A stretch of 64,000 bases of DNA from the NCBI GenBank assembly GCA_965267475.1, contig OZ254079.1, forward strand, positions 496,001 through 560,000, given 5' to 3'. The notes under the pieces were generated by a model. The model ran no database searches. It was not told the DNA's origin and saw only the letters and a program-made list of their open reading frames with translations. A program made the position numbers and the translations under genes. This document shows positions 32,821 through 41,262 of this stretch, in pieces. The DNA is from JBCBKU01 sp965267475 (GTDB lineage: Bacteria > Pseudomonadota > Alphaproteobacteria > Rhodobacterales > Rhodobacteraceae). Every line of letters begins with the position of its first letter. The first letter of the stretch is position 1.

Positions 32821-33591
32821 TCAAACCTGAAGGACCGAGCTGACGAGCAACTGGGTATAGGCGTGCTGCGGGTCATCAAGCACCTGATCGGTCAGTCCGC
32901 TTTCCACCACATGGCCGTCTTTCATGACCATCAACCGGTCGGCCAGAAGCCGGACCACGGCCAGGTCGTGTGTCACGATGATCGCCGACAGCCCCATGTC
33001 GCGGACCAGGCCGCGCAACAGATCCAGAAGCCGGGCCTGGACGCTGACATCAAGCCCGCCGGTAGGTTCATCCATGAAGACCAGGCGTGGTCCGGTGACA
33101 AGGTTCCGTGCGATCTGCAAGCGCTGCTGCATGCCGCCCGAAAAGGTCGTGGGCCGGTCGTCAATGCGGGTTTCGTTGATCTCAACCCGGCCCAGCCATT
33201 CGGTGGCCTGTCCGCGGATATCGCCGTAGTGGCGCGCGCCGACGGCCATCAGACGCTCGCCCACATTGCCACCGGCCGAGACGTTCATGCGAAGACCGTC
33301 ACGGGCGTTCTGATGCACAAAGGCCCAGTCGGTGCGGCCAAGCATCCGGCGTTCCGGTTCGCTCATACGGAGCGTGTCCTTGGGTCCCTCGGCGCGGGTG
33401 TCGAAGATCACCTCGCCCCGGTCCGGGGGAAGCTGTCCGGCAAGGCAGTTCAGCAATGTGGATTTGCCCGAGCCGGATTCGCCCACAACGCCCATGACTT
33501 CGCCGGGATAGAGATCGAACGAGACATCGGCGCAACCGATCTGCGGCCCATAGCGCTTTGCGATCCCGCGCACCGATAGAAGCGGGGTCAT
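32821..33591 (-). CDS. phnK: ABC-type ATPase subunit of C-P lyase, PhnK
   Basis: 256 aa. Walker A GESGSGKST, signature TFSGGMQQRLQIARN, Walker B LVFMDEPTGGLD, His switch VTHDLAVV. PhnK docks on the PhnGHIJ core in E. coli. Start at ATG 33591 (MTPLLSVRGIAKRYG), with a strong GGAGGAAGG upstream; the open frame extends back into phnJ but lacks family similarity there. The 73-nt gap to phnJ contains a perfect AT-rich palindrome. Confidence 0.93.
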   Translation of the reverse strand: MTPLLSVRGIAKRYGPQIGCADVSFDLYPGEVMGVVGESGSGKSTLLNCLAGQLPPDRGEVIFDTRAEGPKDTLRMSEPERRMLGRTDWAFVHQNARDGLRMNVSAGGNVGERLMAVGARHYGDIRGQATEWLGRVEINETRIDDRPTTFSGGMQQRLQIARNLVTGPRLVFMDEPTGGLDVSVQARLLDLLRGLVRDMGLSAIIVTHDLAVVRLLADRLMVMKDGHVVESGLTDQVLDDPQHAYTQLLVSSVLQV

Positions 33592-33622
33592 GGCCTTCCT
33601 CCCGGGTGAAGATTTTTGACGC

Positions 33623-33643
33623 AAAATTCTTGCCAAGAATTTT
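33623..33643. repeat. AAAATTCTT palindrome between phnJ and phnK
   Basis: AAAATTCTT, 3 nt, AAGAATTTT: a perfect 9-bp inverted repeat with a 3-nt loop, in the only sizeable gap inside the phnG-N run. No T-run follows, so a terminator is unlikely. The same half-sites occur with wider spacing upstream of ccrM (26295-26327). It may be an intergenic repeat, an RNA processing site or a protein-binding site. Confidence 0.5.
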
Positions 33644-33664
33644 CCTTCAGAACTTTTGCGCCCT

Positions 33665-34525
33665 TCATGCTGCGTCCTCCGCAAGATCGGCACCGCGATG
33701 TCCTGCCGCGCGGCGCCCCTCACAATAATCGGTGTCGGAACAGACGAACATGCGTCCGCCCTGATCATCGGTGATCACCTCATCCAGGTACGACGCTTCT
33801 GCGCCGCAGAGCCCGCAAGGATGCGGTGCCTTGGACGGGTCGAACGGGTGGTCTTCAAAATCGAGGCTCACGGCCTTCGTATAAGGCGGCAGCGCATAGA
33901 TCCGCTGTTCCCGCCCGGCGCCGAAAAGCTGGATGGCCGGCATCTCCATTTTCGGGTTGTCGAATTTCGGGATCGGCGAGGGATCCATGACATAGCGATC
34001 TTCGACCTTCACCGGATACGCATAGGATGTCGCGATATGGCCGTGACGCGCGATGTCTTCATAGAGCTTCACATGCATCAGCCCGTATTCTTCCAGCGCA
34101 TGCATCTTCCGCGTCTCGGTCTCGCGTGGTTCCAGGAACCGGAGCGGTTCCGGGATGGGCACCTGATAGACGAGGATCTGATCTTCGCTGAGTTCCTCTT
34201 CCGGGATCCTGTGACGGGTCTGGATGACCGAGGCTTCGCTGGTCGCTGTGGTCGTGTCCACATCCGCCGTCTTTTCAAAGAACTGCCGGATCGAGACGGC
34301 GTTTGTGGTGTCGTCGGCCCCTTGGTCGATCACCTTGAGCGTGTCATCGGGTGTCAGGGTGGCCGCCGAGACCTGCACCCCGCCCGTACCCCAACCATAT
34401 GGCATCGGCATTTCACGCGAGGCGAAGGGCACCTGATAGCCCGGGATGGCGAGCCCTTTCAGGATCGCCCTGCGGATCATCCGCTTGGTCTGTTCATCGA
34501 GATAGGCGAAGTTGTAGTTACTCAT
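33665..34525 (-). CDS. phnJ: C-P lyase, radical SAM core subunit PhnJ
   Basis: Cleaves the carbon-phosphorus bond of ribose 1-alkylphosphonate 5-phosphate, releasing methane or another alkane. 286 aa. The cysteines are Cys237-x2-Cys240-x21-Cys262-x5-Cys268 (HPCGLCG and VCSDTDYC); the first three fit the 4Fe-4S ligands and the last the catalytic Cys, with the same spacing as the E. coli enzyme. GYQVPFASREMPMPYGWGTGG is a conserved N-terminal block. Overlaps phnI by 4 nt. Confidence 0.95.
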   Translation of the reverse strand: MSNYNFAYLDEQTKRMIRRAILKGLAIPGYQVPFASREMPMPYGWGTGGVQVSAATLTPDDTLKVIDQGADDTTNAVSIRQFFEKTADVDTTTATSEASVIQTRHRIPEEELSEDQILVYQVPIPEPLRFLEPRETETRKMHALEEYGLMHVKLYEDIARHGHIATSYAYPVKVEDRYVMDPSPIPKFDNPKMEMPAIQLFGAGREQRIYALPPYTKAVSLDFEDHPFDPSKAPHPCGLCGAEASYLDEVITDDQGGRMFVCSDTDYCEGRRAAGHRGADLAEDAA

Positions 34526-35610
34526 TCCGCCGCCTCCGGCATGTGATTGGCCTCGGCCTTTCGGCGAAGCTTCCGGACAAGCTCAAGCTCCGACTGGAAA
34601 TCCACGTAATGGGGCAGTTTGATATGCTCCAGAAAGCCCGTCGCCTGGATGTTGTCGCCGTGATACAGCACGAATTCCGCGTCCTGCGCGGGCGCTCCGA
34701 CGAAGTCTTCGCCAAGCTCTTCCCACCGCAAGGCCCGGTCGACCAGCGCCATTGATATCGCCTTCCGCTCGGTCTGGCCGAAGACCAGCCCATAGCCGCG
34801 CGTGAATTGCGGTGGCTCGCTTTTCGATCCCTTGAACTGGTTCACCGTCTCGCATTCGGTGACCGTCACCTCGCCGATTTCAATCGCGAAGCCCAGTTCC
34901 GGGATCTCCATCTCGACGGCAACGGTACCGATCCGAAGTTCACCCACAAAGGCGTGGTTGCGCCCGTAACCGCGCTGGGTCGAATAGGCCATGCCAAGGG
35001 TAAAGCCTTCATCGGCCCGGGTGAGCGCCTGGAGCCTTAGCGCGCGGTCAGCAGGCAGTTCCAGGGGCTCGCGCGTCAGATCGGGTGGTTCGGCCTCTGT
35101 CTTTGCCGCCTCTTCGATCAGCCCTTCGCGGTTCAGAAACTCGGTCACATGGGGCACAGGCTCGTCGCCCGCCGGGCGGGTGGGCGCGTCCGGAACCTCG
35201 CCGTCGGCGGCCAGTTTGAAGTCCAGAAGCCTGTGGGTGTAGTCAAAGGTCGGCCCCAGGACCTGTCCCCCGGGCAGGTCCTTGAACGTCGCCGAAATCC
35301 GGCGGTCGCAGGCCATCGCGCCGGTATCAATGGGTTCGGAATAACCGAAACGCTGCAAAGTCGTCCGATAGGCGCGGATCAGGAAGATCGCCTCGATCAG
35401 ATCGCCCCGTGCCTGCTTGATCGCGAGCGCGGCCAGATCCGGATCGAAAAGCGAGCCTTCGGACATCACGCGGTTCACGGCCAGGGCCAGCTGTTCGCGG
35501 ACCTGCGGGATCGTCAGCTCAGCCAGATCCGTATCGCCCCGACGTTCCTCGGCCAGCCAGGCATGGGCGTTTTCAATCGCCCGCTCGCCGCCTTTAACAG
35601 CCACATACAT
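34522..35610 (-). CDS. phnI: C-P lyase core subunit PhnI
   Basis: 362 aa. PhnI catalyses displacement of adenine from a nucleoside triphosphate by methylphosphonate, within the PhnGHIJ core. Conserved start MYVAVKGGERAIENAHAWLAEERR, then VMSEGSLFDPDLAALAIKQARGDLIEAIFLIRAYRTT, RGYGRNHAFVGELRIG and EFVLYHGDNIQATGFLEHIKLPHYVDFQSEL. It overlaps phnH by 1 nt and phnJ by 4 nt, so translation is coupled along the run. Confidence 0.95.
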   Translation of the reverse strand: MYVAVKGGERAIENAHAWLAEERRGDTDLAELTIPQVREQLALAVNRVMSEGSLFDPDLAALAIKQARGDLIEAIFLIRAYRTTLQRFGYSEPIDTGAMACDRRISATFKDLPGGQVLGPTFDYTHRLLDFKLAADGEVPDAPTRPAGDEPVPHVTEFLNREGLIEEAAKTEAEPPDLTREPLELPADRALRLQALTRADEGFTLGMAYSTQRGYGRNHAFVGELRIGTVAVEMEIPELGFAIEIGEVTVTECETVNQFKGSKSEPPQFTRGYGLVFGQTERKAISMALVDRALRWEELGEDFVGAPAQDAEFVLYHGDNIQATGFLEHIKLPHYVDFQSELELVRKLRRKAEANHMPEAAE

Positions 35611-36173
35611 CAGGCAATCCTTGTCGAACGGGGCAGCGCGGCCACGCGGTCGCCTGCGGTGAAATAGAAATCGCAGCCCAGCGGGAAGCGGGCGTTGTTC
35701 TGTGCGAGGGTGCCGGGGTCAGGAAGGTTGAGCGTTGCGCGGTCCTTGATGCCGGGGCCCGACAACTGGGTGCCCGTGTTGGACAGGTCCGTCATCTCGA
35801 CGATCAGGGTGGTCGATCGGTCGGGGTATTCCGGCGTCCCAACGGGATAGGCCGAAAGCGGCATCAGATCTTCCCAGGTGCCAAGCGCGAACATCGCGTG
35901 GCTTGGTCCCGTCAAAGGCGCCCCGGTATGAAAGGCCACCCAGTCTCGGGTGGCTTTGGTGTCCGCACCGCCCGCCAGATAGAGCGGTGTGTCCGGATCG
36001 CAAAGCGACAGGACAAGCGTGCCCGCCGCCACCGAGAGAGGCGCCGGGGGCTGGCCGCCGCCGATCTTTTCGATCCGGCCTGGGCGCGCCATGGCGTTCA
36101 TCAGCGCTCGGAAGGCGAAGGACGCATCGCGCGGGGCGTCGGCGAAGCCGCCTTCGAGCGCGGATGTTTTCAT
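35610..36173 (-). CDS. phnH: C-P lyase core subunit PhnH
   Basis: 187 aa, typical length. Recognised by GGFADAPRDASFAFRALMNAMARPGRI at the N-terminus, LCDPDTPLYLAGGAD and FPLGCDFYFTAGDRVAALPRSTRI at the end. Structural and assembly subunit of the PhnGHIJ complex. Start and stop share one base with phnG and phnI respectively. Confidence 0.93.
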   Translation of the reverse strand: MKTSALEGGFADAPRDASFAFRALMNAMARPGRIEKIGGGQPPAPLSVAAGTLVLSLCDPDTPLYLAGGADTKATRDWVAFHTGAPLTGPSHAMFALGTWEDLMPLSAYPVGTPEYPDRSTTLIVEMTDLSNTGTQLSGPGIKDRATLNLPDPGTLAQNNARFPLGCDFYFTAGDRVAALPRSTRIA

Positions 36174-36619
36174 CAGTCTTCCCCCCGTACCATCGTGAAG
36201 AACTCGACCTTCGTCGCGGCAGCCTTGTCGGCGCGGGCGGTTTTTCTGGCGGCCTCTTCCGCGCGCAGGGGCGCAAGGATCGTGGCGTCCACCCGACCCG
36301 CCTGATCGGTTTGCATCAGCGCGTCGACCAGCCCGGCTGCTTCGGCACAGGTCTTGCGCCGACCCTGGACAAGCCCGTGCCCCACGGCGCCGCTTTCCAG
36401 CCTTAAGGCGCAGCGGGTGACCGTCATCTCACCGAGGTTGAACGGCCCGCCCGTGCCACCGGCCCGGCCCCGCACCATAACGCTGCCAATCTCGGGCTGA
36501 CGGAGCCAGGTGATATCTTGACCCAGGCCCGCTTCGGCCAGAAGCTCGGCCACGCGGCCTTCGGGCGCGCGGGCCAGAAGGCCCATCCAGGATTTTCGAT
36601 CTTCGGGTGCCGCATCCAT
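36173..36619 (-). CDS. phnG: C-P lyase core subunit PhnG
   Basis: 148 aa. Family blocks RKSWMGLLARAPEGRVAELL, ITWLRQPEIGSVMVRGRAGGTGGPFNLGEMTVTRCALRL and a QGRRKTCAEAAGLVDALMQ helix. First gene of the phnGHIJKLN run. The ATG at 36619 is immediately preceded by an in-frame TAG and has no Shine-Dalgarno; a CTAGACAAATC repeat abuts it. Start may therefore be leaderless or weakly translated. Confidence 0.92.
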   Translation of the reverse strand: MDAAPEDRKSWMGLLARAPEGRVAELLAEAGLGQDITWLRQPEIGSVMVRGRAGGTGGPFNLGEMTVTRCALRLESGAVGHGLVQGRRKTCAEAAGLVDALMQTDQAGRVDATILAPLRAEEAARKTARADKAAATKVEFFTMVRGED

Positions 36620-36658
36620 CTAGACAAATCCATGATGTACTATACAACTAGACAAATC
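36620..36658. promoter_or_regulatory. Direct repeats CTAGACAAATC between phnG and phnF: probable PhnF operator
   Basis: The 11-mer CTAGACAAATC occurs twice, at 36620-36630 and 36648-36658, 28 bp apart, in the divergent gap. GntR/HutC-type regulators bind sites containing similar TAGAC or GTCTA cores, so PhnF is the natural candidate. The first copy touches the phnG start codon, so binding could block both transcription and translation start of phnG. Confidence 0.6.
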
Positions 36659-36694
36659 ATAGCAGATGGGGCGCCAAACGCCAGTGACAGTTTC

Positions 36695-37411
36695 ATGACG
36701 AAGACACCGATTTGGCGATCCATCGCCGAGGAGCTGAAAGGCGCGATGGCCGACGGGCAATACCCTGCGGGCGCGAAACTGCCGACCGAAGCAGTGTTGG
36801 CCGACCGCTTCGGTGTGAACCGTCACACGGTGCGCCACGCGGTAAGGTATCTCGCCGAGGCTGGGCTGGTTCACAGCCGCCGGGGTTCGGGCGTTTTCGT
36901 ATTGGCGCGGCCCCTGGATTACCCGCTTAGCCGCCGCACGCGGTTTCGTCAGAACCTTCTGGCGGCGGGGCGTATGCCGGGCAGCAAGGCCCTGTCGGTC
37001 GAGGTCGTCGGCGCGAGCGAGGCGGATGCCCGTCGTTTGCATGTGGCGTCGGGCGATCCGGTGGCCGTGTCCCACGGGCTGGCTTTCGCAGATGACGCGC
37101 CGGTGGCGCTGTCCGAAAGCCGGTTTCCCGAGGTCCGGTATCCCGGGCTTGCCGATGCGCTGCGCGAAGGCCAAGGGATCACGAAGGCGTTCGAGACCGT
37201 CGGTATCACCGATTACACGCGCGTCTCGACCCGCCTGACGGCGACCCATGCCAGCGCAACCCAGGCGCTGCATCTGCAAATCGCGGAAGGGGCGCCGTTG
37301 ATCTTCGCCGAGTCGCTGAACCGCGACGACAGGGGATCACCGGTCGAACACGGGAAAACCTGGTTCGCCAGCGACAGGATCACGCTTACGCTGGATCACG
37401 AAGCGGGTTAG
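36695..37411 (+). CDS. phnF: GntR/HutC-family phosphonate regulator PhnF
   Basis: 238 aa. N-terminal winged helix: IWRSIAEELKGAMADGQYPAGAKLPTEAVLADRFGVNRHTVRHAVRYLAEAGLVHSRRGSGVFV (about 4-68). C-terminal UTRA ligand-binding domain (about 85-235) with LSESRFPEVRYPGL and SVTRLTATHA-like blocks. Start at ATG 36695. Divergent from phnG; its stop overlaps the convergent acetyltransferase gene by 4 nt. It probably represses the phn genes and itself. Confidence 0.9.
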   Translation: MTKTPIWRSIAEELKGAMADGQYPAGAKLPTEAVLADRFGVNRHTVRHAVRYLAEAGLVHSRRGSGVFVLARPLDYPLSRRTRFRQNLLAAGRMPGSKALSVEVVGASEADARRLHVASGDPVAVSHGLAFADDAPVALSESRFPEVRYPGLADALREGQGITKAFETVGITDYTRVSTRLTATHASATQALHLQIAEGAPLIFAESLNRDDRGSPVEHGKTWFASDRITLTLDHEAG

Positions 37412-38025
37412 CCGCCGTATCTTTCTAAAAACGCTTCGGCATCGAGTGACCGGAAATCGTCCAGCGTCTCGCGCAGCCTTGCGTGATCCCAGTCCCACCA
37501 GGCTAGCGCCATCAGGCGTTCGGCAATCTCAACCGGATGACGGCGGCGGATGACGCGGGCCGGATTGCCCACAACGATCGTGTAGGGCGCGACATCTTTG
37601 GTGACGACGGCGCCCGCACCGACGACCGCGCCTGTGCCAATATTGACCTCGGGCTTGATCATGGCCGCATGACCGAGCCAGGTATCGTGCCCGACCGAGG
37701 CCCGCCGCGCGCGACGTTTTTCGAACCAGGCCGCGTCGTGGTCAATGTCGTCCCAATAGTCCGACGACCGATAGAGAAAGTGATGCAACGACGCGGTATC
37801 AAGCGGATGATCCGTCGCGCCGATCCTGACGAATGACGCGATGTTGGAGAACTTGCCAACCGTGACATTGGCGAGGTCGGCATAGCGGTCGCAATAGGAA
37901 TAGTCGCCGATCTCGGCATAGGCGACACGGGATCCGCGCCCGATCTCGACGAAGCGGCCGAAGGTCGTGCCGACCACGTCCGTATCCGAGTGAAGGACCG
38001 GATCCTCTGGCGTTGTCCATTTCAT
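37408..38025 (-). CDS. Hexapeptide-repeat acetyltransferase of phosphonate clusters
   Basis: 205 aa, left-handed beta-helix acyltransferase. Repeats with I/V/L every six residues: AYAEIGDYSYCDRYADLANVTVGKFSNIAS and SVGHDTWLGHAAMIKPEVNIGTGAVVGAGAVVTKDV, ending in NPARVIRRR. A DapH/LacA-like subfamily is known to accompany phn genes. It may acetylate an aminophosphonate, a role analogous to PhnO in E. coli, though the families are unrelated. It lies between phnF and phnE1; last gene of the phnC-D-E2-E1 run. Confidence 0.82.
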   Translation of the reverse strand: MKWTTPEDPVLHSDTDVVGTTFGRFVEIGRGSRVAYAEIGDYSYCDRYADLANVTVGKFSNIASFVRIGATDHPLDTASLHHFLYRSSDYWDDIDHDAAWFEKRRARRASVGHDTWLGHAAMIKPEVNIGTGAVVGAGAVVTKDVAPYTIVVGNPARVIRRRHPVEIAERLMALAWWDWDHARLRETLDDFRSLDAEAFLERYGG

Positions 38026-38035
38026 GTGATGCCCG

Positions 38036-39352
38036 CTAGCCCGCGTCTCCGCGGATCAGCCTACGCCGCAGCCAGCCCGAGAACCAGTCCATGAAGATCA
38101 CCATCAGGATGATCAGGACGATGTAATAGGTGACCTCTTCCCAGTCCTTCGTGGTGATGATCGCCTGGGTGATCAGAAGGCCGATGCCGCCGCCCGTGAT
38201 GGCGCCGATGATTGTCGCGGACCGTGTGTTCGATTCGAGGAAGTAGAGGACTTGCGACAGAAGGACCGGCACGATCTGCGGGATCACCCCGAACCGATAC
38301 CGCTGGAGCGGTTTGGCCCCGGTTGAGGCGACGCCCTCGATCTGTTTCTTGTCGACGTTTTCCAGCGCTTCGGAGAACATCTTGCCGAACGTGCCGGTGT
38401 CGGTGATCAGGATTGCCAGGGCCCCGGTCAACGGGCCCAGCCCGAACGCACGCGTCAGGATGATGGTCCAGATCAGCGCATCGACGCCGCGGATGAAGTC
38501 AAAAAGCCGCCGGAAGCCGAACCTTGCGGGCCATGCGGGTGTGAAGTTCTTCGCGGCCAGGAAGGCCAGCGGCAGGGCCACGATGGCGGCCCCGAAGGTG
38601 CCAAGGAAGGCCATCAGGATCGTTTCAAAGATCGCCCAGGCCACGTCTTTATGGAGCCACATGGGGTTGTTCCAGACATCCGAGACAATGGCCCCCGCTT
38701 CGCCGCTGAACATCCGGCCCATGACCGCGCTGAAGCCCAGCCCGTGATAGGGGCTGTCGAGGGTGAAGAAAAACAGCTCCCACCCGCCGAAATAGCGGAA
38801 AACCTCGGTCCGGTTACGGGTGATCGAGAGGCGCCCAGCCTCGGTCGTGATCGAGACGCGGTTCTTCGAGGCGTTGATCCAGTCGGGGATGTTTTGGGTC
38901 GGATAATTCTGGATGACGCCTTGGGCGCGCGAGACCTCAAACGTCATCAGCCCATAGCCCGGCACGTCATAGCTGACGAAATTGTTTTCGGCCCCATAGG
39001 TGATGATGTGACCATCACCCAAATCGATTACCGTTTCCACGCCCAGATCGACCCAGTCGGGGCCTTCGCCTTCGGGGTAACGGCCCTTCTTTTCGCCTTC
39101 GATCGCGACGGTCACCGCGCCCGAGCGGTTGTCACGGGCCACGTGGACCTTGTGGCTGTAGGTGTCGGCGACCAAAGCGCGCGCATTCTCGGCGCTGGCC
39201 CGTTGCCAAAGGCCGGGGATGTCGAACGCGAAGAACGTATAGGTCAGATAGGCGAGGATCACGCCCAGGATCGCGAAGGCGGCCCTGCGTTTCCGCCGGA
39301 ACAGCGTGTTGACCTTGCCCTGAAGCGGTCCGGAAAGAGCTGTGTCGGCCAT
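38036..39352 (-). CDS. phnE: Phosphonate ABC transporter permease PhnE1 (large form)
   Basis: 438 aa, much longer than the usual permease of about 270. One TM at about 27-47 is followed by an insert of roughly 150 residues outside the membrane (about 50-200), then a standard permease core with EAA-type loop SEALENVDKKQIEGVASTGAKPLQ and several TM segments. The long first permease next to a short second one is a layout I associate with alphaproteobacterial phnE pairs. Start overlaps the phnE2 stop by 1 nt (TGATG). Confidence 0.9.
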   Translation of the reverse strand: MADTALSGPLQGKVNTLFRRKRRAAFAILGVILAYLTYTFFAFDIPGLWQRASAENARALVADTYSHKVHVARDNRSGAVTVAIEGEKKGRYPEGEGPDWVDLGVETVIDLGDGHIITYGAENNFVSYDVPGYGLMTFEVSRAQGVIQNYPTQNIPDWINASKNRVSITTEAGRLSITRNRTEVFRYFGGWELFFFTLDSPYHGLGFSAVMGRMFSGEAGAIVSDVWNNPMWLHKDVAWAIFETILMAFLGTFGAAIVALPLAFLAAKNFTPAWPARFGFRRLFDFIRGVDALIWTIILTRAFGLGPLTGALAILITDTGTFGKMFSEALENVDKKQIEGVASTGAKPLQRYRFGVIPQIVPVLLSQVLYFLESNTRSATIIGAITGGGIGLLITQAIITTKDWEEVTYYIVLIILMVIFMDWFSGWLRRRLIRGDAG

Positions 39353-40236
39353 CAATGCGCCCCTCCGCCGGTGCCATGGGTCAATCTGTCGCGGTAGTGG
39401 CTTGAGACCTGATCGACCACGATGATCGTGGTGATCAGAAGGATGAACATGGCCGCGGCTTCGTCATAGCGGCCCTGGCCCCATTGGATCGCGACTTTGA
39501 GTTCTTTGCCCAATCCGCCGGCGCCCACAAAGCCGAGGATGGCCGAGGCGCGGATGTTGATTTCGAACCGGAGCAGCCCGTAAGACAGCCAGTTCGGCGC
39601 GACCTGGGGCACGACGCCCAAGATCATCTTCTGGGTCCAGGTGGCGCCCACCGAGGACAGCCCGTCGAGCGGTTTCAGATCGGCGTTTTCGTTGACCTCG
39701 GAAAAGAGCTTGCCCAGGGCGCCCGCCGTATGGATCGCGATGGCGATCACAGCCGGGATCGGGCCGCCGCCAAGAACGAAGATAAGCACCAGGGCCACGA
39801 CGATTTCGGGGATCGCGCGGCTGATATCCATGATGCGGCGGAACAGCCCGATCAGTTTCGGAAACCGTGCCATCCCGCGCGTCGACAGGAGCGAAAGCAC
39901 AATCGCCAGAAGCGCGCCGATCAGCGTCGACACCGCAGCGATGTTCACCGTCTCCAGGAGCGCGGGGAAATAGGTGGCCAGATGGCCGGGCAACTGGTCG
40001 ATTTTCGACGCGGCCTCGGCCACCACCTCGGCGGGGTAGTCGAAAAAGTTGTCAATGCCGCCGATGAAGCTGCCGCCATTGCGGCTTTCGGCAAGGCTGA
40101 AGCCCCAGGCCATCAGGAAGACGAAAATCCCAAGGACGATGCCGGAATAGACCCGCTTCTGGCGGACCTGGGCCAAGTAACTGTCCTGGATGGCGTTGAC
40201 TGTGGGGGGAGGGGTGCCTGCGGAGACGTCTGCCAT
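39352..40236 (-). CDS. phnE: Phosphonate ABC transporter permease PhnE2
   Basis: 294 aa, standard length. TM segments at about 32-50 and across 100-285; EAA loop FSEVNENADLKPLDGLSSVGATWTQK. It pairs with PhnE1 to form the heterodimeric channel fed by PhnD and powered by PhnC. A hairpin terminator lies just upstream, after phnD, so permease expression may be lower than that of the binding protein. Confidence 0.92.
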   Translation of the reverse strand: MADVSAGTPPPTVNAIQDSYLAQVRQKRVYSGIVLGIFVFLMAWGFSLAESRNGGSFIGGIDNFFDYPAEVVAEAASKIDQLPGHLATYFPALLETVNIAAVSTLIGALLAIVLSLLSTRGMARFPKLIGLFRRIMDISRAIPEIVVALVLIFVLGGGPIPAVIAIAIHTAGALGKLFSEVNENADLKPLDGLSSVGATWTQKMILGVVPQVAPNWLSYGLLRFEINIRASAILGFVGAGGLGKELKVAIQWGQGRYDEAAAMFILLITTIIVVDQVSSHYRDRLTHGTGGGAH

Positions 40237-40250
40237 GAAGCGGTGCCTTC

Positions 40251-40285
40251 AAAAAAAGCGGACGGGCCCCGCGTTGGGCCCGCCC
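40251..40285 (-). terminator. Terminator-like hairpin between phnD and phnE2
   Basis: CGGGCCC (40263-40269) pairs with GGGCCCG (40276-40282), extended past one mismatch by two G-C pairs. On the minus strand it is followed by GC and seven T (40257-40251). Partial termination here would give more PhnD than permease. Confidence 0.7.
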
Positions 40286-40301
40286 TTTTTCAGTCAATCG
40301 A

Positions 40302-41207
40302 TTATTGCGACTTGGCTTTGCGCGCCTCGATGATCGAGACGTAAGCTTCATGGGTGATCGGGTCGAAGCCCAGCGATTCACCTGCCGAGATGGCATAGGT
40401 GCAGTCGATGTCCTTGTCGTACATCGTGTCGACCAGTTCGGTCATCGTCGCTTTGACATCTTCAGGAAGCGACTTCCGAAGGACGATGGGGCCTTCCGGG
40501 ATCGGCTTTGACCGCCAGATTTCGACCAGGTCGTTCATGTCGACAAGGCCCGCATCGACGGCCTTGCGGAGCGCGCCCGAGTTGAAGCCGTCTTCCCAGT
40601 CGCCCTGGCCGTCCGCCCAGGTCACGCCGCCAGCCACATCGCCGTTGTTCACGGCAACGATGGTCTGTTCGTGGCCGCCGGTGAACTTCACTTCGCCAAA
40701 ATAGTCGCCGGATTCCATGGTGGCGCCGGTTGTTTCGGGGATTTCGATCGACGGGATCAGATAGCCCGAAGTCGAGTTGGGATCGCCGAAGCCGAAGACC
40801 TGGCCTTTCATATCCTCAAGCGAGGCGATGCCGGAATCCTTACGGGCGAAGCCGATCGAGTGATAGCCGTAGGAGCCGTCGAGGTTGATTTTCACCAGCA
40901 CCGGCTCGACCGCTTCAGGGTCGCGCAGATAGGTCGCGGCATAGGACGAGGCACCGAGCCAGGCCATGTCGAGCGTGCCGCCCACAAGGCCTTCGATCAC
41001 GCCCGCATAGTCGGCAGGTGCGAACAGCTTGGTCGGTACGCCCAGGGCCTCTTCGGTATAGGCGCGCAGGCATTCGTTCGAGTTCAGGCGGTCCTGAGCG
41101 TTTTCGCCGCCCAGAAGGCCGATGCGGAACTCGGTAACCTCCTGGCCGAAGGCCGCAGATGACAGCGCGGTGGTCGCCACGAGGGCCAGTGCAAGAGTGA
41201 CTTTCAT
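40302..41207 (-). CDS. phnD: Phosphonate-binding periplasmic protein PhnD
   Basis: 301 aa periplasmic binding protein. Signal peptide MKVTLALALVATTALSSAAFG. Family blocks: EFRIGLLGGENAQDRLNSNECL, GGTLDMAWLGASSYAATYLRDPEAV and FGFGDPNSTSGYLIPSIEI. Three in-frame ATGs occur; I choose 41207, because GGAGATG just before it gives a good Shine-Dalgarno, while the ATG at 41219 contains that GGAG. Follows phnC after 55 nt. Confidence 0.93.
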   Translation of the reverse strand: MKVTLALALVATTALSSAAFGQEVTEFRIGLLGGENAQDRLNSNECLRAYTEEALGVPTKLFAPADYAGVIEGLVGGTLDMAWLGASSYAATYLRDPEAVEPVLVKINLDGSYGYHSIGFARKDSGIASLEDMKGQVFGFGDPNSTSGYLIPSIEIPETTGATMESGDYFGEVKFTGGHEQTIVAVNNGDVAGGVTWADGQGDWEDGFNSGALRKAVDAGLVDMNDLVEIWRSKPIPEGPIVLRKSLPEDVKATMTELVDTMYDKDIDCTYAISAGESLGFDPITHEAYVSIIEARKAKSQ

Positions 41208-41262
41208 TTTCATCTCCATGGATCACGCGCGGGCAGCCCGCGCCTGGTTTGGGTGCGCCGCA

